Source: Aphis gossypii (Eukaryota; Arthropoda; Insecta; Hemiptera; Aphididae). From it: a stretch of 64,000 nt of DNA. The notes beneath the pieces are model-generated. The model did not search any database and was not told the origin of the DNA. It saw only the letters and a program-made list of their open reading frames with translations. A program made the position numbers and the translations under genes. Positions 28,755 to 42,588 of this stretch are shown here, piece after piece (position 1 is the first letter of the stretch; each line of letters begins with the position of its first letter). The stretch lies in the NCBI RefSeq assembly GCF_020184175.1, contig NC_065531.1, forward strand, positions 71,642,604-71,706,603, in the 5' to 3' direction.

Positions 28755-29268
28755 CTTTCTTCCGAAATCGCGACGTTTTGCCGGGTACATCATGATGCTG
28801 TTCGTATCGAATTCCAAAATCGTGAAAAGCGACTGCGGCTTATGACATCGTTTAAACGTCTTGCAGTCGACGGTATGTATTGTGTACGACAATGTCTTGA
28901 GTTACGGATTAAATCAGTCAAGTAGTCGTCATGCAAACCTCGCGCACACACAAACACACAAATATACAACTACTGTTTTTGGCCGGTGTGCACGCGGTAC
29001 AACAGCTCCTCGTTAAATCGTATTCTTCGTCGTACGACCTCAAAATGTATGCTGTTCAGGTAGATCTGTGTATTGTGTTCTATATCCCTGAGCGCAGCGG
29101 TTACGCGGTCACGTCGCGTACGAAATACGAGATTTAAATATTATATCATAGATCATTGGTATTGTATGCACGCGTTATGTGCGTATGGTCGTCGATCGAC
29201 GTTCGACTTGTGACTGTTACGCTATACGACTATGGAAACAATCGTGTATCCACGAGTTACGGAAGACT
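28755..29268 (-). other. Candidate 5' untranslated exon (possibly of the SLC46-like gene)
   Basis: The minus strand ends here in a near-perfect splice donor, GAAAG|GTAAGAAAA, with the last exon base at 28755. The stretch upstream is much richer in GC and CpG than its surroundings. A short upstream reading frame begins with two ATGs near 28790 and would run into the donor in phase 0. The next same-strand gene is the transporter, whose start codon is preceded by a plausible acceptor at 17938; joining them would give a 10.8-kb first intron and no long N-terminal extension. Exon status and ownership are inferences. An unrelated non-coding transcript is the main alternative. Confidence 0.35.
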
Positions 29269-29296
29269 GCTAATTTGTCGTCACTATATAATACCT
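29266..29296 (-). promoter_or_regulatory. Candidate core promoter (TATA-like plus initiator-like)
   Basis: On the minus strand TATTATATAG (29293-29284) precedes GCAGTC, an initiator-like sequence with its A at 29268, by roughly 20-25 bases. Both sit at the upstream edge of the CpG-rich patch that ends in the splice donor at 28755. The spacing is slightly short for a classic TATA box, and AT-rich DNA yields TATA strings by chance. Confidence 0.25.
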
Positions 29297-29426
29297 ATTT
29301 GCTGCCCTCTGCTTCCTCCCCACTTCCGACGCGGCGGCGCTTTTCCATTTCGCTCGTACCCACGGTGCGTAGTATACAATTTATGATATTTCTCTCGCAC
29401 ACACGCTCACTCGTTAACATAGTACC

Positions 29427-29427
<1 letters not shown>

Positions 29428-29459
<32 letters not shown>
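29428..29459. repeat. (ATT)n microsatellite
   Basis: About ten uninterrupted ATT units beside the CpG-rich patch. No coding context. Confidence 0.9.
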
Positions 29460-29644
29460 GTATTTGTGATGTTATTATAATATGAATGCTTCCCGTGATC
29501 TGTTACCAAAATGACAAATTTATTACCACTCAACGGTCGCGTACGACACAATGATGTTGACTTGACAGATTCGTCGGCGCGGTCCGCTGAAATTTCTGCA
29601 GTCGAATTGCGCTCGTAAACGCCTATTGCACCACGATGCAATTA

Positions 29645-32600
29645 ACTGTTGGTATAAAATGAAACTATATAGGTAGGTAACTATAATTAGTGTTCACGTA
29701 CCTATACAGTTAAGTAATTCAATTGCATATGATGATATAGGTAAAATACGTAAAAATAATAATTATTATTTATGGATGAATCGTGTGCAAGACAAAAAAC
29801 TGTAACAGCAATAATGACATTTTTCAAGAAATACTTATACATAACAGGTATATTATTATTAGAGTTAACCGTGTTTTTTTGTTTTTTTTTTTTAGGAAAA
29901 ATGAAGATTTTATTTGGATAAGACTACCGGTGTGACACTTCACATTTTTGTTTTATTCAAATGAAAATATACATTATTTTTTCAAAGATTAATCCACAAT
30001 TCAGTACAACAATCACGTATTGGTTAAGCTCTATGTAATGTAAATATATTTGCACATTTTTATTATAAATTATAAAAAAAAAGACATTGAAACCATTAAA
30101 TAAAATAATTTGTTCTCGTCATATATCCACGTCTTTTAGTAGGTCATATTTTGTCAATTAAAAATATATATTTTGTTGTCAATATTTCCGTATTTAATCC
30201 AAAACATATTTCATATGTATCCTACCTATTATAATACCATACGATTATACGAACATTACGATCTAATGCTCATTTTCATGAATTTTACTCACATAAATAG
30301 AAGCTCCGTCATTTCAAATACTATTATATTACGTAAATTTTATAATTAATGACTGAATATCACTGCAATATTTTACTCATTCGTATTTTAATTATTTCTC
30401 TTTTTTTTGTTTATACAGAGTGTTACTATTTATAAATTATAAAATAAGTATAACATGCAAATATATATTTGTATATCAATAATAAAATAAATATTTTAGA
30501 TTCAGTCAAATTATATAAAATGATTCTTTTAAGTATACACTAATTTTTTAAAAAGTTATCTTGTTTTTGAAAATAATTTTTTATATAGCTTGATTTTATT
30601 AAAAAACGACATTATCGAGAATAAAAATAAGTTTACTGTTTTTAACATTATAATTTTTTAAGTTTTTACTTTTTTGATTAATAACTTACACATTTTAATT
30701 GTACATTGTATATTAAAAATATTAAAAATTATAAAACAATTTATATCTATAAAATTCGTTACAAAAAAAAACCAAATATTTTTTAAAATAATAAGTAGTT
30801 GTTTAAAAAATCACTAAATATTATAGCATGGATAAAAATAAAGACAATGTTTTGATTGATTAATCAAAATAAATAAGTATTAAAAGGTGATAGGTATTAG
30901 ATCAGAAAATAAAAAAGTTATCAAATTTAACATTTTAACAGTAAACAAATTATAATTTCATTTTTAACCATTATTTTTCCAAAAGGTATTGGACATATAT
31001 TTTTATTATTTGTAATCGAAGACATTATAAATACTAACAGCAAATAAATAATAAAATATAAAATGATACCTTTTTATATAATATATATATTAAAATGTCA
31101 ACCTTGATAATACTATCAAGTAGGTAGATAAGTACTTATATTAATATACTAATACATTAATTAAATATATATATATTTAAAATTTTAAAATATCGATTAA
31201 ATTTTATCATATCTGCTTTTTAATCTGGTTGAAATAAATATTCAATATGTAGAAAATTCAATATTACATAGAATTAAATTGGACACCAAAAATATGTTGA
31301 AGTCACGTACCTAGCTATTACTATTATATCGGCGCACTAACAAATTATTTTGGGGTTAGGATTTTTTCTTCTTCAAGATTATTATAGTTTATAAATTGTT
31401 ATATTACACTGCACGTGTTTTTTGTATAAATTTTAATTAATATCAACTTTGATAAATCTATGACTCAATAGAAATGTAACTTTTCCAATCAGTCAGCAAT
31501 AATCAAAGTAATTTAAAGGTGAATTAAAAAAGCTCAAAACTTTTGATGATAAAATAATCGATGACTAAAGTTAAATATTAAATTATTTATTAATATATTA
31601 TAACACAACAAAATATCGATAGTCAAAAAATATGCTGTAAGTTAAGTGCCGACTATCAAGTATATCTCGTCATTATGTATGTCAATGTTATGGATGTGTT
31701 AATTTTTAATTCAATTATCATTGAATATGATAAACCATTGCTATGGTAAAAAACTATTCTTAGTGTAGGCGGCCATTAGCCGAATCGTTTATAAAATAAT
31801 TCACGATTTAGATGCTTATGACAAATTTGATCAACAATTAATTTCAAAAAAGTATATTTTTTTTAAAACAAAAAAGACACCTATTGCGTACATACTCAAA
31901 TTGGATTTTTTTTTTTTTAATTTAAAACATTAAATCAATCTAATTAAATTCAAATTAGATTATATATCAGGTTTACAAGGTCTCTATCCAAATTATAATA
32001 AAATATGCAAGTAATTGCAATTAATCTTGATAAAGAGTCATCTATAATAATTAATACAGAATTAGTTTAACTGCATTTGCTTAAAATAATAATCAACTAG
32101 AAAAAAATAAACAGAATTATAAATGGAGTAAATTATTGTCTAAATAATTATTGTCATTATTATAATTATTATACATTTTAAGTTCACTAATTAAAAAATC
32201 GAATTTAAACATTTTATGTGTGTGTTGGATTATTTCTGTAACTTAATGCTTGTAAGCATTATATAATTTAATAGTTATTTTAATTTATTATTAGTTAATA
32301 ATAGGAATATTTTAATGCAACATAAAAAACAATAATACCTACATTAACACGTGACTATTGATTAACCATAATAAAATTAAAAATTCAACATTAAAATCAA
32401 ACGTAATTATTAATTTTAAATACAAAATTGCACTTAGATACTTGGCTCTGTTTGGCAAACATTTTGTGTAATATTATAATAATGAATTGTATTGCACCAT
32501 AATTTCATCCTATAACATTCAAAATAAATTTGTTGAGAAATAAATCATTTTACAAAAATAGTATTTAATGTACATTGTACATACTCGTAATATAATTTAT

Positions 32601-35470
32601 AAATTAAACATTAAAAAAGGTAGGCAAGTAGATATTGCTATGCTTTACTTTAATTTCAAGTGGTCACTATTATGGATGTGTTCAATTTGAATACATAATA
32701 TTGTAAACGAAAAACAGTTCTGAGTGGAGACAATTTACGTATAAGCCTGTGTAGTGTGTATATTACTAAGTATAGGTATTTCATGAATTCATGATATATT
32801 TTTTCGATATACTTACTTAAATCTTTTACTTTTTTTTTTAGTATTACAGTGGGTTGATCTAATTGTTCCGTAAATATTACATTCTTTAAATTATTAGAAT
32901 TTAATATTTATAATAATAAATATTTATACTATATTATATAAACTTATAAAACTCATAATTTAATTACATCTTTTTGTAAATTACGATTAATAGTAAAAAC
33001 AGATTTATTGTATAAATAAATAATATCTTAAAAAAAAACAATAATGTCATTGCATATAGTAAAATTCATAAAATATAATATACTTATTTAATATATTTAT
33101 ATAGTATACGTAATTTCTTTCAACTTTTTACTTAAAATGTCTAAAAAAAATGATTTCTCTTATATTTTTTTTTAAGATTTTATAGTTTCATTAAGAACTA
33201 TTTTTTTTTAAATTATTTAGTTCAAGTATACTAAGTATAGGTTAAAAACTATGTTATAAATACCCTTGTATTAAATTTTCAAATCTTTGGTATAAATTTA
33301 AAATGTATATGAATTTTGTAAAAATTCTAACTTTTGAAACTCATAAAAAAGTTTTATGACTATAGATTTTCAATATATTTTAATTAATAAATTAATGAAG
33401 GTTTGTTTTAAATTTTCAAGTATTTTTACAAAACAATAAAATAAATTTTTTTTAAATACTTCAGATACGTTCTACGGTTATTCGTCTAATACACTAAAAA
33501 AAAAAAACAATATCGATTTTGTCAAAAATTGTATTTGTGTAAGAAATCCCCGTTTTTTATTTTTTTATTTTTTTATAATAAAATTTACTTTTAGAAATTT
33601 GAACCTTAGACCTATAAAAGTACCAACTTTATCCAATTGCTTTTAAAAAACCACTCCCATTTTTTAATCTGAATATCTATAATTTGCCCACATAAGTAAT
33701 GCGGTGACTTTTTTTAATTTTTTTTTATAAAACTAGGTACTTAAAAACTACAGCTTTTATTCAATATTTATATTAATTCATGCTTTTTATAGTAAAAGAA
33801 ACTACAATTATTTTATTATACCTACCACATTGGTGTAAAAATAATATAATAAATCAAAAACTGTTTATTTTGACATAGCATAATGTTTTCCGTATTTTAT
33901 TTTATACAACTAATAAATTATAATTTATAATATGATTTCATTTATTTTTATTGGCATTGATAAAGTACTAATCGTTGATTATATTTTTCTTTCAAAATAA
34001 TGTCGTGAAAACATTAAAATTCTGAGAACCAAGGAAACACATATACAAGTGTAAAATCCAATTCTAATTAATAAATTACTTAAATACAAGCATTAAAACC
34101 GTATAGTTCAAACTTCAAAGTACTACAACAGATATGTATTCTATCAAAACAACTATAGGTATAATTTTACTCGATAAATTACATTAACTTATTATTGTAT
34201 AATATTTTCTGATAACAATGTAAATTTTATCAAACTGAAAAACAAATAAGAAGTAAATGCATAACTTACCTAGTTTATAACTCAAACCAAGTAATTTAAA
34301 TTCTGTTTAGAACAAAATGTATTTCAATTTTTACTCTACTTGAATTCCAACCGAATTAATGGGATACATAAACTATATACAAGGTGATTAAACAATCATG
34401 TTCACCACCACTATTTTATTGTTTAATAATGCATCATTTAATTTTCAATTTTTAATTATACAATTCATGATGTTTTTTCATATATTTAAAATTGTTTTCA
34501 ATTTAAGGAAAGTCGTCTAGTGATACATATTAATTGTACTAACTTATTTTTCCTTAAATGATAACTGACCTTTTTTACAACAAATTATTATTAAAATGAA
34601 TTTTTTGAAAATATTAATACTTATTGAATGAATATTTTGAAAACGTTAGAATTGTGATAGGATTATGATTCAATGTTGTATCTATATAAAACCTTCAAAC
34701 ATGTTAATTTTGAGATTATAAAGTTTAAGTGCCTACTAACAATAATAGTCTTTAATAATGATTTTGCTTAAAATATAAAATATTTACCTATAATATCCTA
34801 TAATATGTCATTATTAGATTAGAACTTATTAGTTTTTATGGTAAAATAAATTAAAAAAATTATCAAACTACTACAATTTTCAAATCTTCATTTCTTCTAT
34901 TCTTTTAACTTGTGATTACTTACTATAATTATACCTACATTACATTTAATACCTCAAAAACTACTCGTTTGGATTTTAATTTGGATGCATCAACGTTTCT
35001 AAAATAATCATCTAATTAAAAGAAGAATCAAAGAAGGTAAAAAAGATATCATTTTATGGCTAAAACAATCAAATGTATTTATTTATGAAATGTAGTGAGA
35101 TTTGTCTATATGATTTACTGATTAGGTAAGTTTAGGTTTATTTTTCCAATATATAATGGCAAATAAAATTGCTTAAAGTGTAATACTAGGTTACATAAAC
35201 ATTTACCAATCATTTTATATTTTAATAAATCAATTATAATCTAATAGTTCCTTGAATCGTTTAGTGACACAAGATTAATTCATTAAATTTTGATGTATCA
35301 TTAAAATTAATCAATTAATTATAGCATAAGTATAAATACTTAAAGAACAGAATTTACTAAGCCATAATAATGTATTATTATTATAAATATTCGTATTATT
35401 ATTAATAATTCATACTTAAATAGAATTTATTTTTTGTGTGTAAATAAAATAATATATACTTGTGATATAC
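29645..35470. other. AT-rich non-coding stretch
   Basis: Nearly 6 kb without recognisable coding sequence on either strand. It includes long A/T homopolymers (for example 29876-29893, 31907-31919 and 33497-33507). A diverged stretch at about 33270-33700 has the texture of family A (TTTTGAAACTCATAAAAAAG, AAATTTTCAAG) but no firm anchors. CTGAGTGGAGAC at about 32718-32729 recalls the family A end motif. Confidence 0.5.
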
Positions 35471-35479
35471 TCAAAATAA

Positions 35480-36010
35480 AAATGTTAGCCTACTAGTACT
35501 TAAAAATACAAAACCGTATAATAAATATATGTAGCAGTCCACGTGCTGCGTTTGACCGGGTACTGGTACTGGTATTGGTCCTTGGACTTCAGCCGCACTG
35601 CAACGGTAGGGTTTGGTCTTCAGTATCCAACATAATTCTGCCAGTATAAAATGAACAGTTTCATACACGTGTTTCACCCAAAAAGTGCATTAAGGATAGA
35701 AGTTGTATTCGATGCATAAAAAAAAAAAATTATAATATAGATGGGTTTAAGATGTTTGGAAGTGAACAAGTTTTTTGAGAAATATTTTAAGTGTCTAGGA
35801 AGAAAATATACAATCGAGATTTACTAGGATATACTTCAAGGTAAAATGACGTGTATTTGAAAGAGGCGAGAGGAGTGGTTGTAGATGTATCAATTTGGAT
35901 AAATGTTTGAAGAAAGTGAAAAACAGGTTTTCTAAACGTATTTCAAACAACCTAGTTGAATCTACAGTCGTTATTTAGGGGAGACGTTGTTTGAAAACCG
36001 TTTACTTACG
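35480..36010. other. Compositionally distinct non-coding patch
   Basis: Richer in GC than its flanks between about 35535 and 35640, with a short internal tandem (ACTGGTACTGGTATTGG). The minus-strand open frame at 35471-35677 has a Pro-Val run from this tandem and no recognisable domain. The 3' part (35780-36000) is purine-rich. Probably a transposon remnant, but no ends were found. Confidence 0.3.
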
Positions 36011-36430
36011 ATTTTCAAAAAGACATATATTAGTGGGTGTTAATTAAATGTTACTATTAAAACATTCAAGTAATTTATTAAACTTCTTAAATATTTTACT
36101 TTAAATGTATTCTTGTAAACACAAAAATGTTTTATAATCATTAATAGAAGAATAAAATTAAATAAACTAGACAGCTTAAATATAATTAAATTGTTATACA
36201 TATTTTTTAGACACATAAATATTATAATATATAATTTAGGATAAGGATAAGTATTAGGTAATATAAAATGCATTTTTTAAATTTAGTTTTTATAATTCAA
36301 AATAATTAAATTAATTTTAACAAAAGTAATATGTTAACAATAATGAGATAAAATAATGTACCTATTATTGATCATTAAATAATTTTTAAATTATGTCATT
36401 TAGAAAAAATGTAAACCAAATTTACGCTGT

Positions 36431-36555
36431 ATACTAATTGAGTCTCTATACCTGAAGGGAAAAAAATAATATACTAATTGAGTCCCGGGTACAAACGGGA
36501 CATAATATACTAATTGAGTCCGGGGTTAGGAAACTAATAGTATACAAATTGAGTC
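36431..36555 (+). repeat. Four spaced copies of ATACTAATTGAGTC
   Basis: Copies start at 36431, 36471, 36507 and 36542 (the last with ATACAAATTGAGTC), 40, 36 and 35 nt apart. The spacers differ, so this is an array of a conserved 14-mer rather than a simple tandem duplication. The second and third spacers hold short GGGAC / GTCCC complementarity. Such arrays are typical of subterminal transposase-binding repeats or degraded satellites. No transposase frame adjoins it. Confidence 0.7.
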
Positions 36556-36559
36556 CGAA

Positions 36560-39500
36560 TACTATTTTGAGTAAAATATAAAATCAACGTATACAAAAAT
36601 TAGAAAAAGAAAAAGACGAAAATATCAAAGTATACAAGAAATTATATAAAAGTAAAAGAAATTCAACATCAAATGCAGCTGTTGCAATTAAACATAATAA
36701 CTACAATATATACATTTTATCTTGATATTTATCCTCCAAAATACAGGAGATAAATCAAGATGGTCAAAAAATAATTTACCTTGGAATTAAAAAATATTAT
36801 AATCAATTAATTCTCAACACAAAGTTATAAAAATGCTAAATATAATACTTTATACCTCGAATATATTCATTTCATGTGTCATTTAATCATTTATAGCGAA
36901 AAAATAGAATAATATTAGGTATTTTGAAAATATTTTTTTTATAGACAATAAATTGATATAAATAATTAACATTAAAGATACCTAGATAAATGTCGTGTTT
37001 ATAACTAATTTAGTAGTATAGGTATTACACAATTTTTGAAGGTTGATTATGATTAATCACGTTTTATAAAATTTATTTTTGCCTATTAAGAGATCGCCTA
37101 AACATTGATAACATACTCGTAAATAAAAAAACACAAAGGATTAAACAAATATTTTTATATACAAATATATTTTTGTTACCTTACCCTAAATCATAGGTAA
37201 GTATTGTTGTTAATAGTTAAAACGGAAATTTTAATTGTTTAATTTTACGTGCACTATTATGAACACTGGAAATTAATATAAAACTTTATTAACGATGAAT
37301 TATAGTTTATTGTATAATATAAGATGGGAGAGATACAGCATACGCATGATACGAAATTAACCGCAGTTAAATTTAAACGAAAAATACACATAGATATCTC
37401 AATATTAAAAAAATAAGTAGATATATTATAAGATAAACAACATTAGACACATGGAGCTACTAAAAAGACACTTTTTTTAAAAAATAAACTTTACAAACAT
37501 TTGAGTTTTTTGGCGATAGATTTTTTAAAATAACGTGTCACAATTATTATTATACATGATAATAATAATACATTGATTTGCATATTTTTCTTTGAATAAT
37601 GAATATTAGGTATCTAATATATCTTGGCCGTATCTAATTTACCAATAGTTCGTAAAGTGAATAGTATAGGTATAATATGTAAACATGTGGTTACTTATTT
37701 ACTTATATGACGTAGTCATGTAGATACAACATCTTAACCTCGCACACAAAAAATTATTATTTATAATCCATGTACATAACATTTACACAGGGAATCAGAT
37801 ATTATTTACCAATATATTTATTTACATAGGTACTTTGTTTGTTGAAAAAATATAATATGAAGTATGAAGTCTTCATCCAAAAGTGTCCAAAAGTACCACA
37901 AAAGGTATGCACCATCAAAGATTAGGTATTAGAATTTTTTTATTTTGTAGAGCAATAGTTTTAAGGATATTTTTATTAAGACTTTTACTTCCTTGAAATA
38001 AATATAATACTATATGAAAATTTGCATTAATTTAAACTCTAATATGACACACAATAGATAAAGTATTAAACAATTAAGTAAAGAGTGCATTGCTCTGCGC
38101 CAATATCATAAAAATATATGTTTAGTCACGCGCAATTTTTTTTAATGATGTTTAAATTTAATAAAAAAAAAATATCCTTGAAGTGTATTTATATGTTTCT
38201 AAAATGTAACAATTTAGTTTAGCTATGATCATCTATAATTTATAGGTACTAAAAAAGCACATATTTAAAACGCTTTAAAAAAAAAAACAAACAAAAATAA
38301 TTTTTGAAAAGCCGTTATGATTTTTAGAATAAAATATAATATTTTAATATCAATATTTTTAGTCAAATAAATAAGATGAATAATACAGAAATAAATTTAA
38401 AACTGTAACTTTAGATAATTCACTTAGTTCATGTTGTGATTAACTTTTTGTTCCATGCAATTATATGTTGAAGATGATCATTTAATCTATTTGAAATAAA
38501 TAAATACAAAATATTTTATGTGACTGAAGGAAAATAATTTTATATAATCAAAAATATTTTGTAATAAAAAAATTTAATATCAATAAAATAGGCGTGGTAG
38601 AATCAAATTTAATATACCTTACGCGAAAAAACCATAAAAAATAAAAAGACACCATCAAAGAATTAAATAGATAAAAATAATTGCAACAATACTATACACA
38701 TTGAGTATTGCAAAGTTTTAGACATTTTCTTGTCTCTTCCAAAAATAATCCGCTGACCAAAATTCCAAAGGATAATAAAAAGTATTGTGCATCGAACATT
38801 TTATAAAGTGGTAATATTTCACGTTATAAATATATATATACACGTATATCATTAGAAAATTAGTCGAGATAAAATCAAATTATTTAATAATACCTATAAT
38901 TATGCATTGTACCGAATGCAAATAATATAAATTAAATTTTAAAAATGAATAGTTTTGCAATCGTACAATCACCCGCAGGTCGTGAAGGCGATAGATAAAT
39001 CGTAATACCTGCCGTCTGGTCACAGTACGTGACAAGAAAATGTATATTATTGTATAATTACAATTAATATTGATAGGTATATTATGCCAAAACAAATTTC
39101 AAACAAAAATCCAAAAATATTATTGAAATAAATCTATGAGACTTAAACGCATACATTTTGCTATTTTTGAAGGAACATAAATGCATCATAATATAATATT
39201 ATACACACTCTGTTGGGTGCAACAAAATTACGTTGTCAGCAAAAAACCAATAATACTAATATTAATAAATTGCAACCTAACTCGGGTCAACGTGATCTAA
39301 CCCACGAGCTCGTTCCAAATAAATACGACGAAATTACAACCATACGAAAATAATGTTGATTTACTCAAGTATGATTGTGATGATAAAATCAATAGCTACG
39401 TGATAATCCTAGGTAATATACGCAATTAAAAGATAAAATTTTTTTAAAAAAACTGTAAATACCATACTTAGTACCAACTATACAAAAATGTCAACGACCT

Positions 39501-41040
39501 CAATGATGTAGAGACGTAATTAACAACACAAATTATAACAAATATTACAATTAATAAATTTATTTTATAAAATTTTCAGTTTATACATAGTATATACTTA
39601 AAAACATGAGTTACCTATATTTTATTTTATTACAAAAAAACTGACTCAAAACGCATAACTTTTCAAATACACTCACTTAAATCGTTTAAAACAGGTTCCA
39701 TGTTGTAATAATAGTAACGTTTTTAGTTTTTTTCTTTTTACATACAAACACACATACACACACACACACATATACATATGAAATATATTATAATATATAT
39801 ACTTTACGATTGGCATTCCATCAAAATTTCAAGTTTAACTACTTACACCGTCAAAAATTGTTTATTGTCCACGTGTGTTTACGTATACTTCCGAAAAACA
39901 ATCAATCGCTGCAGTTTATTAGTCATCTTAACTCTACCATACGTTAATAGCAGGTATAATTATTATTAATTATATTAATTAATAATTACCATTATCATAT
40001 GATTTTGTATATATATAACCTTTGATAGTGTTTATAGTATGATCGTAATGGCCAACTAAGTTTCAAACTTTCAAATCTTATCGTTTGCCAATGAACATTT
40101 TACATTAAAATCTTTTACCGTACTAACTGAATAATATTTTCTTTAGTAGAAACACATTACTCGTATTAACATAGGTAGTGGGTGTATATAGTCTACATGA
40201 ATGTTAGATTTAAATATTAAATTTTTAACGTAGAATTGTATTTTAGTTTTATACAGTACTTGTGTTAATTGTAACATTCAGATTTAGCAACACCAATTTA
40301 TGATGCAACGTAATAAAAAGCTGTTTTATAAGAAGTACAATTTTATAAAAAAGGACATTTTAAATATTCTAAATTTTTCAGTTTTTAGTTTTTCTTTTTC
40401 AAGATAAAAGAAAAAATTTTATTTTAATCTTTCTTTTTAGTTTTTTCATCTTTTAAGTTTAATAAATTAAAAATCCCATTATATTTTACCTGAACAATAT
40501 TGTAGAACGATAATTTGGTTTTTTTTCCATTCCTCAATTAAAACTGTAATGACCGTGACTGACTATAATTTATTAATTTAAATTTTATCTACAGTGACCT
40601 TTTATTATACACATCGAGTATAAAATACTAAATACTAAATACAATAATTCACATTAATAATACACAATTTTTGTTATAAAATATCATTAAGTAGTTATTT
40701 AAGTTTGTTTTCGTTGTAATTCCGTAAGCATATCAAGGCAAGTAAAATACATGTTGACCATAATGTACAGTTTCATATTAAACAAATATTGGACGTGAAA
40801 ATAATTTAATAGGTACCTACCTAGTTGGATTCATCATAGTTTTCTGTTCAGAAGCAAACAAAAATCATCCAAATTTCTCATAGTAAAATATTGTTAAAAA
40901 TCCTATAAAATCTTAATGTTATATCAACAAGTTATGCAAAATTTGAATCCATTCATAATGTCATCCATCATATGGTAAAAATTATAAAAATAAATAAATA
41001 AGCTGCTATACATCGAATACATTCAATGTATTATTTTATT
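36560..41040. other. AT-rich non-coding stretch
   Basis: No gene recognised. It holds a (CA)n run at about 39747-39770. A small CpG-containing patch at about 38962-39030 has an imperfect inverted repeat (CGCAGGT / ACCTGCC). The frame at 39778-39969 is chance-like. Confidence 0.5.
39747..39770. repeat. (CA)n microsatellite
   Basis: CA dinucleotides with one TA interruption, continuing into a TATACATATG tail. Confidence 0.8.
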
Positions 41041-41048
41041 TTATATAT

Positions 41049-42588
41049 ACAGTGTGTTAATAATAAGAAGTTTAGAAGTACCACTAAATATTTTAGCTGG
41101 ATAACTTCGTATTAAAATGGGATTTTCGAGGAATGAAAGAGAGTACACAAACATACATTTTTAGATAAATTTCAAATTTTTAACCCTTTATATAAGTGCA
41201 TGTGCAACACAGCTTATATTTTTAACGATAACGGTAACGCCAATTTATTTTTTACAGATTCGAACAGAGTCCTTTTTTTAAAAAAAATTTGTGTACAAAA
41301 TGTTTTTCTAATTACAAAATTGGTAAACTTATAGTATGTTGAAATTATATATTTACATAGGTACGAATAATCTGTTTTTGATTAAATTTTAAATATATTA
41401 AGCTTACACTCAAAAATCGAAAAAAAGTCTTCGATATTGTTAAATATTTATTTGTAAACAGATAACACATAAATAAACATTAATTTTATTAGTATATTAA
41501 AAATTCACCCTAGTTAATTTAATTTAAGAAGCTTTTCGATAACTTCGGTAATATTCATTAATAATTAAGAGAATAAATAAAATATTAATAAATTATTTTT
41601 ACCGGCCACTGACCAGTAATAGTTATAAAATAATTATGAATTTGTCTTGTAACGATCATTATTTATGTAATATCAAGTTTTTATTTTTTGTATTATTGTT
41701 GCTATAATAATACATTATTTCACTCGACAAACAATTTATTGAAATAAAAAATGAAAAAATAGAACTTATTTGCGAATGTAACCATAGTTTCTGACAAACT
41801 CATATTTTTTTATGAGGACATTTAAAAACCATTGTATATGCAGATTCACCTATTTATATTGAAGATTTAAAAAAAATATGAGTGGCATGTAATAATTTGG
41901 AAGAAAATTAAATACACGCTGTCATATCAAGAAAATTTTTAAAATTTTTAGAATATCAAGTTAAAAACAATTTATTAAATATATATTTATATTATAGTTA
42001 AGTTTAAAATAGGCTAATAACCACTGATGTTGAAGTCTTAATAGTTAATTAAAATAAAAAAAATATGTTAGATAAAACTATGTATGGTAACAAGTTGAAA
42101 ATAAATAAATATTAATTTCAAATTCGTAGTGTGTAAATTGTTATAATTTTATTCAAACTTAGGTTAGGCATCTTATTTTGTATGTAAACGAATGCAAAAA
42201 GAACGTTACATTACAAAAACAAATAAAAGTTTATTTATGTATTTTTGTCTACAAATAGTTATTTCACAATACGATTTTCGTGTATAGGTTGAATATCTTT
42301 AAATGTCATCAAAGATAGATTATTCGTAATAAGAAAAAAAAATTTTTGTACTAGCATCGTTTAGAAAAAAGTACTCTATTCGAATCTGTAGAAAATAAAT
42401 TGGTGTTGCCGTTAAAAAAAAAAGGAAGTTGTGTCGTACATACGCATAAAAAAATGGTTAAAAAATTTTAATTTATCTGAAAATGTGTTTTTGTGTTTTA
42501 AGATACTTTCTTTCATTCCCCAAAATCCTCATTTAAATACAAGATCAACTGAAATATCTAAAGGTACCTTTTAGCTGTAACACACTGT
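41049..42588. mobile_element. Palindromic non-autonomous element with long imperfect inverted arms
   Basis: The ends are ACAGTGTGTTA at 41049-41059 and its exact complement TAACACACTGT at 42578-42588. The arms stay alignable for about 300 nt inward. Examples are GGGATTTTCGAGGAATGAAAG against the complement of CTTTCATTCCCCAAAATCC, then AACGCCAATTTATTTTTTAC with ACAGATTCGAA, and CGAATAATCT near 41363 against the complement near 42320. The centre (about 41380-42290) has no long reading frame. I could not settle a target-site duplication: the flanks are TTTATATAT and TTTATATTT, suggestive but offset. Probably a foldback or MITE-type element mobilised in trans. Confidence 0.65.

Noticed and set aside
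28728..29469. Plus-strand open frames in the CpG-rich patch
   Set aside because: Several frames are open because AT-type stops are rare in GC-richer DNA. The minus-strand splice donor gives a better explanation.
35471..35677. Minus-strand open frame with a Pro-Val run
   Set aside because: The run comes from a short DNA tandem. There is no domain, no splice context and no recognised homolog.
36431..36555. Four-copy 14-mer array as a CRISPR-like locus
   Set aside because: Repeats are too short, spacing is uneven, there are no cas genes, and the host is an animal.
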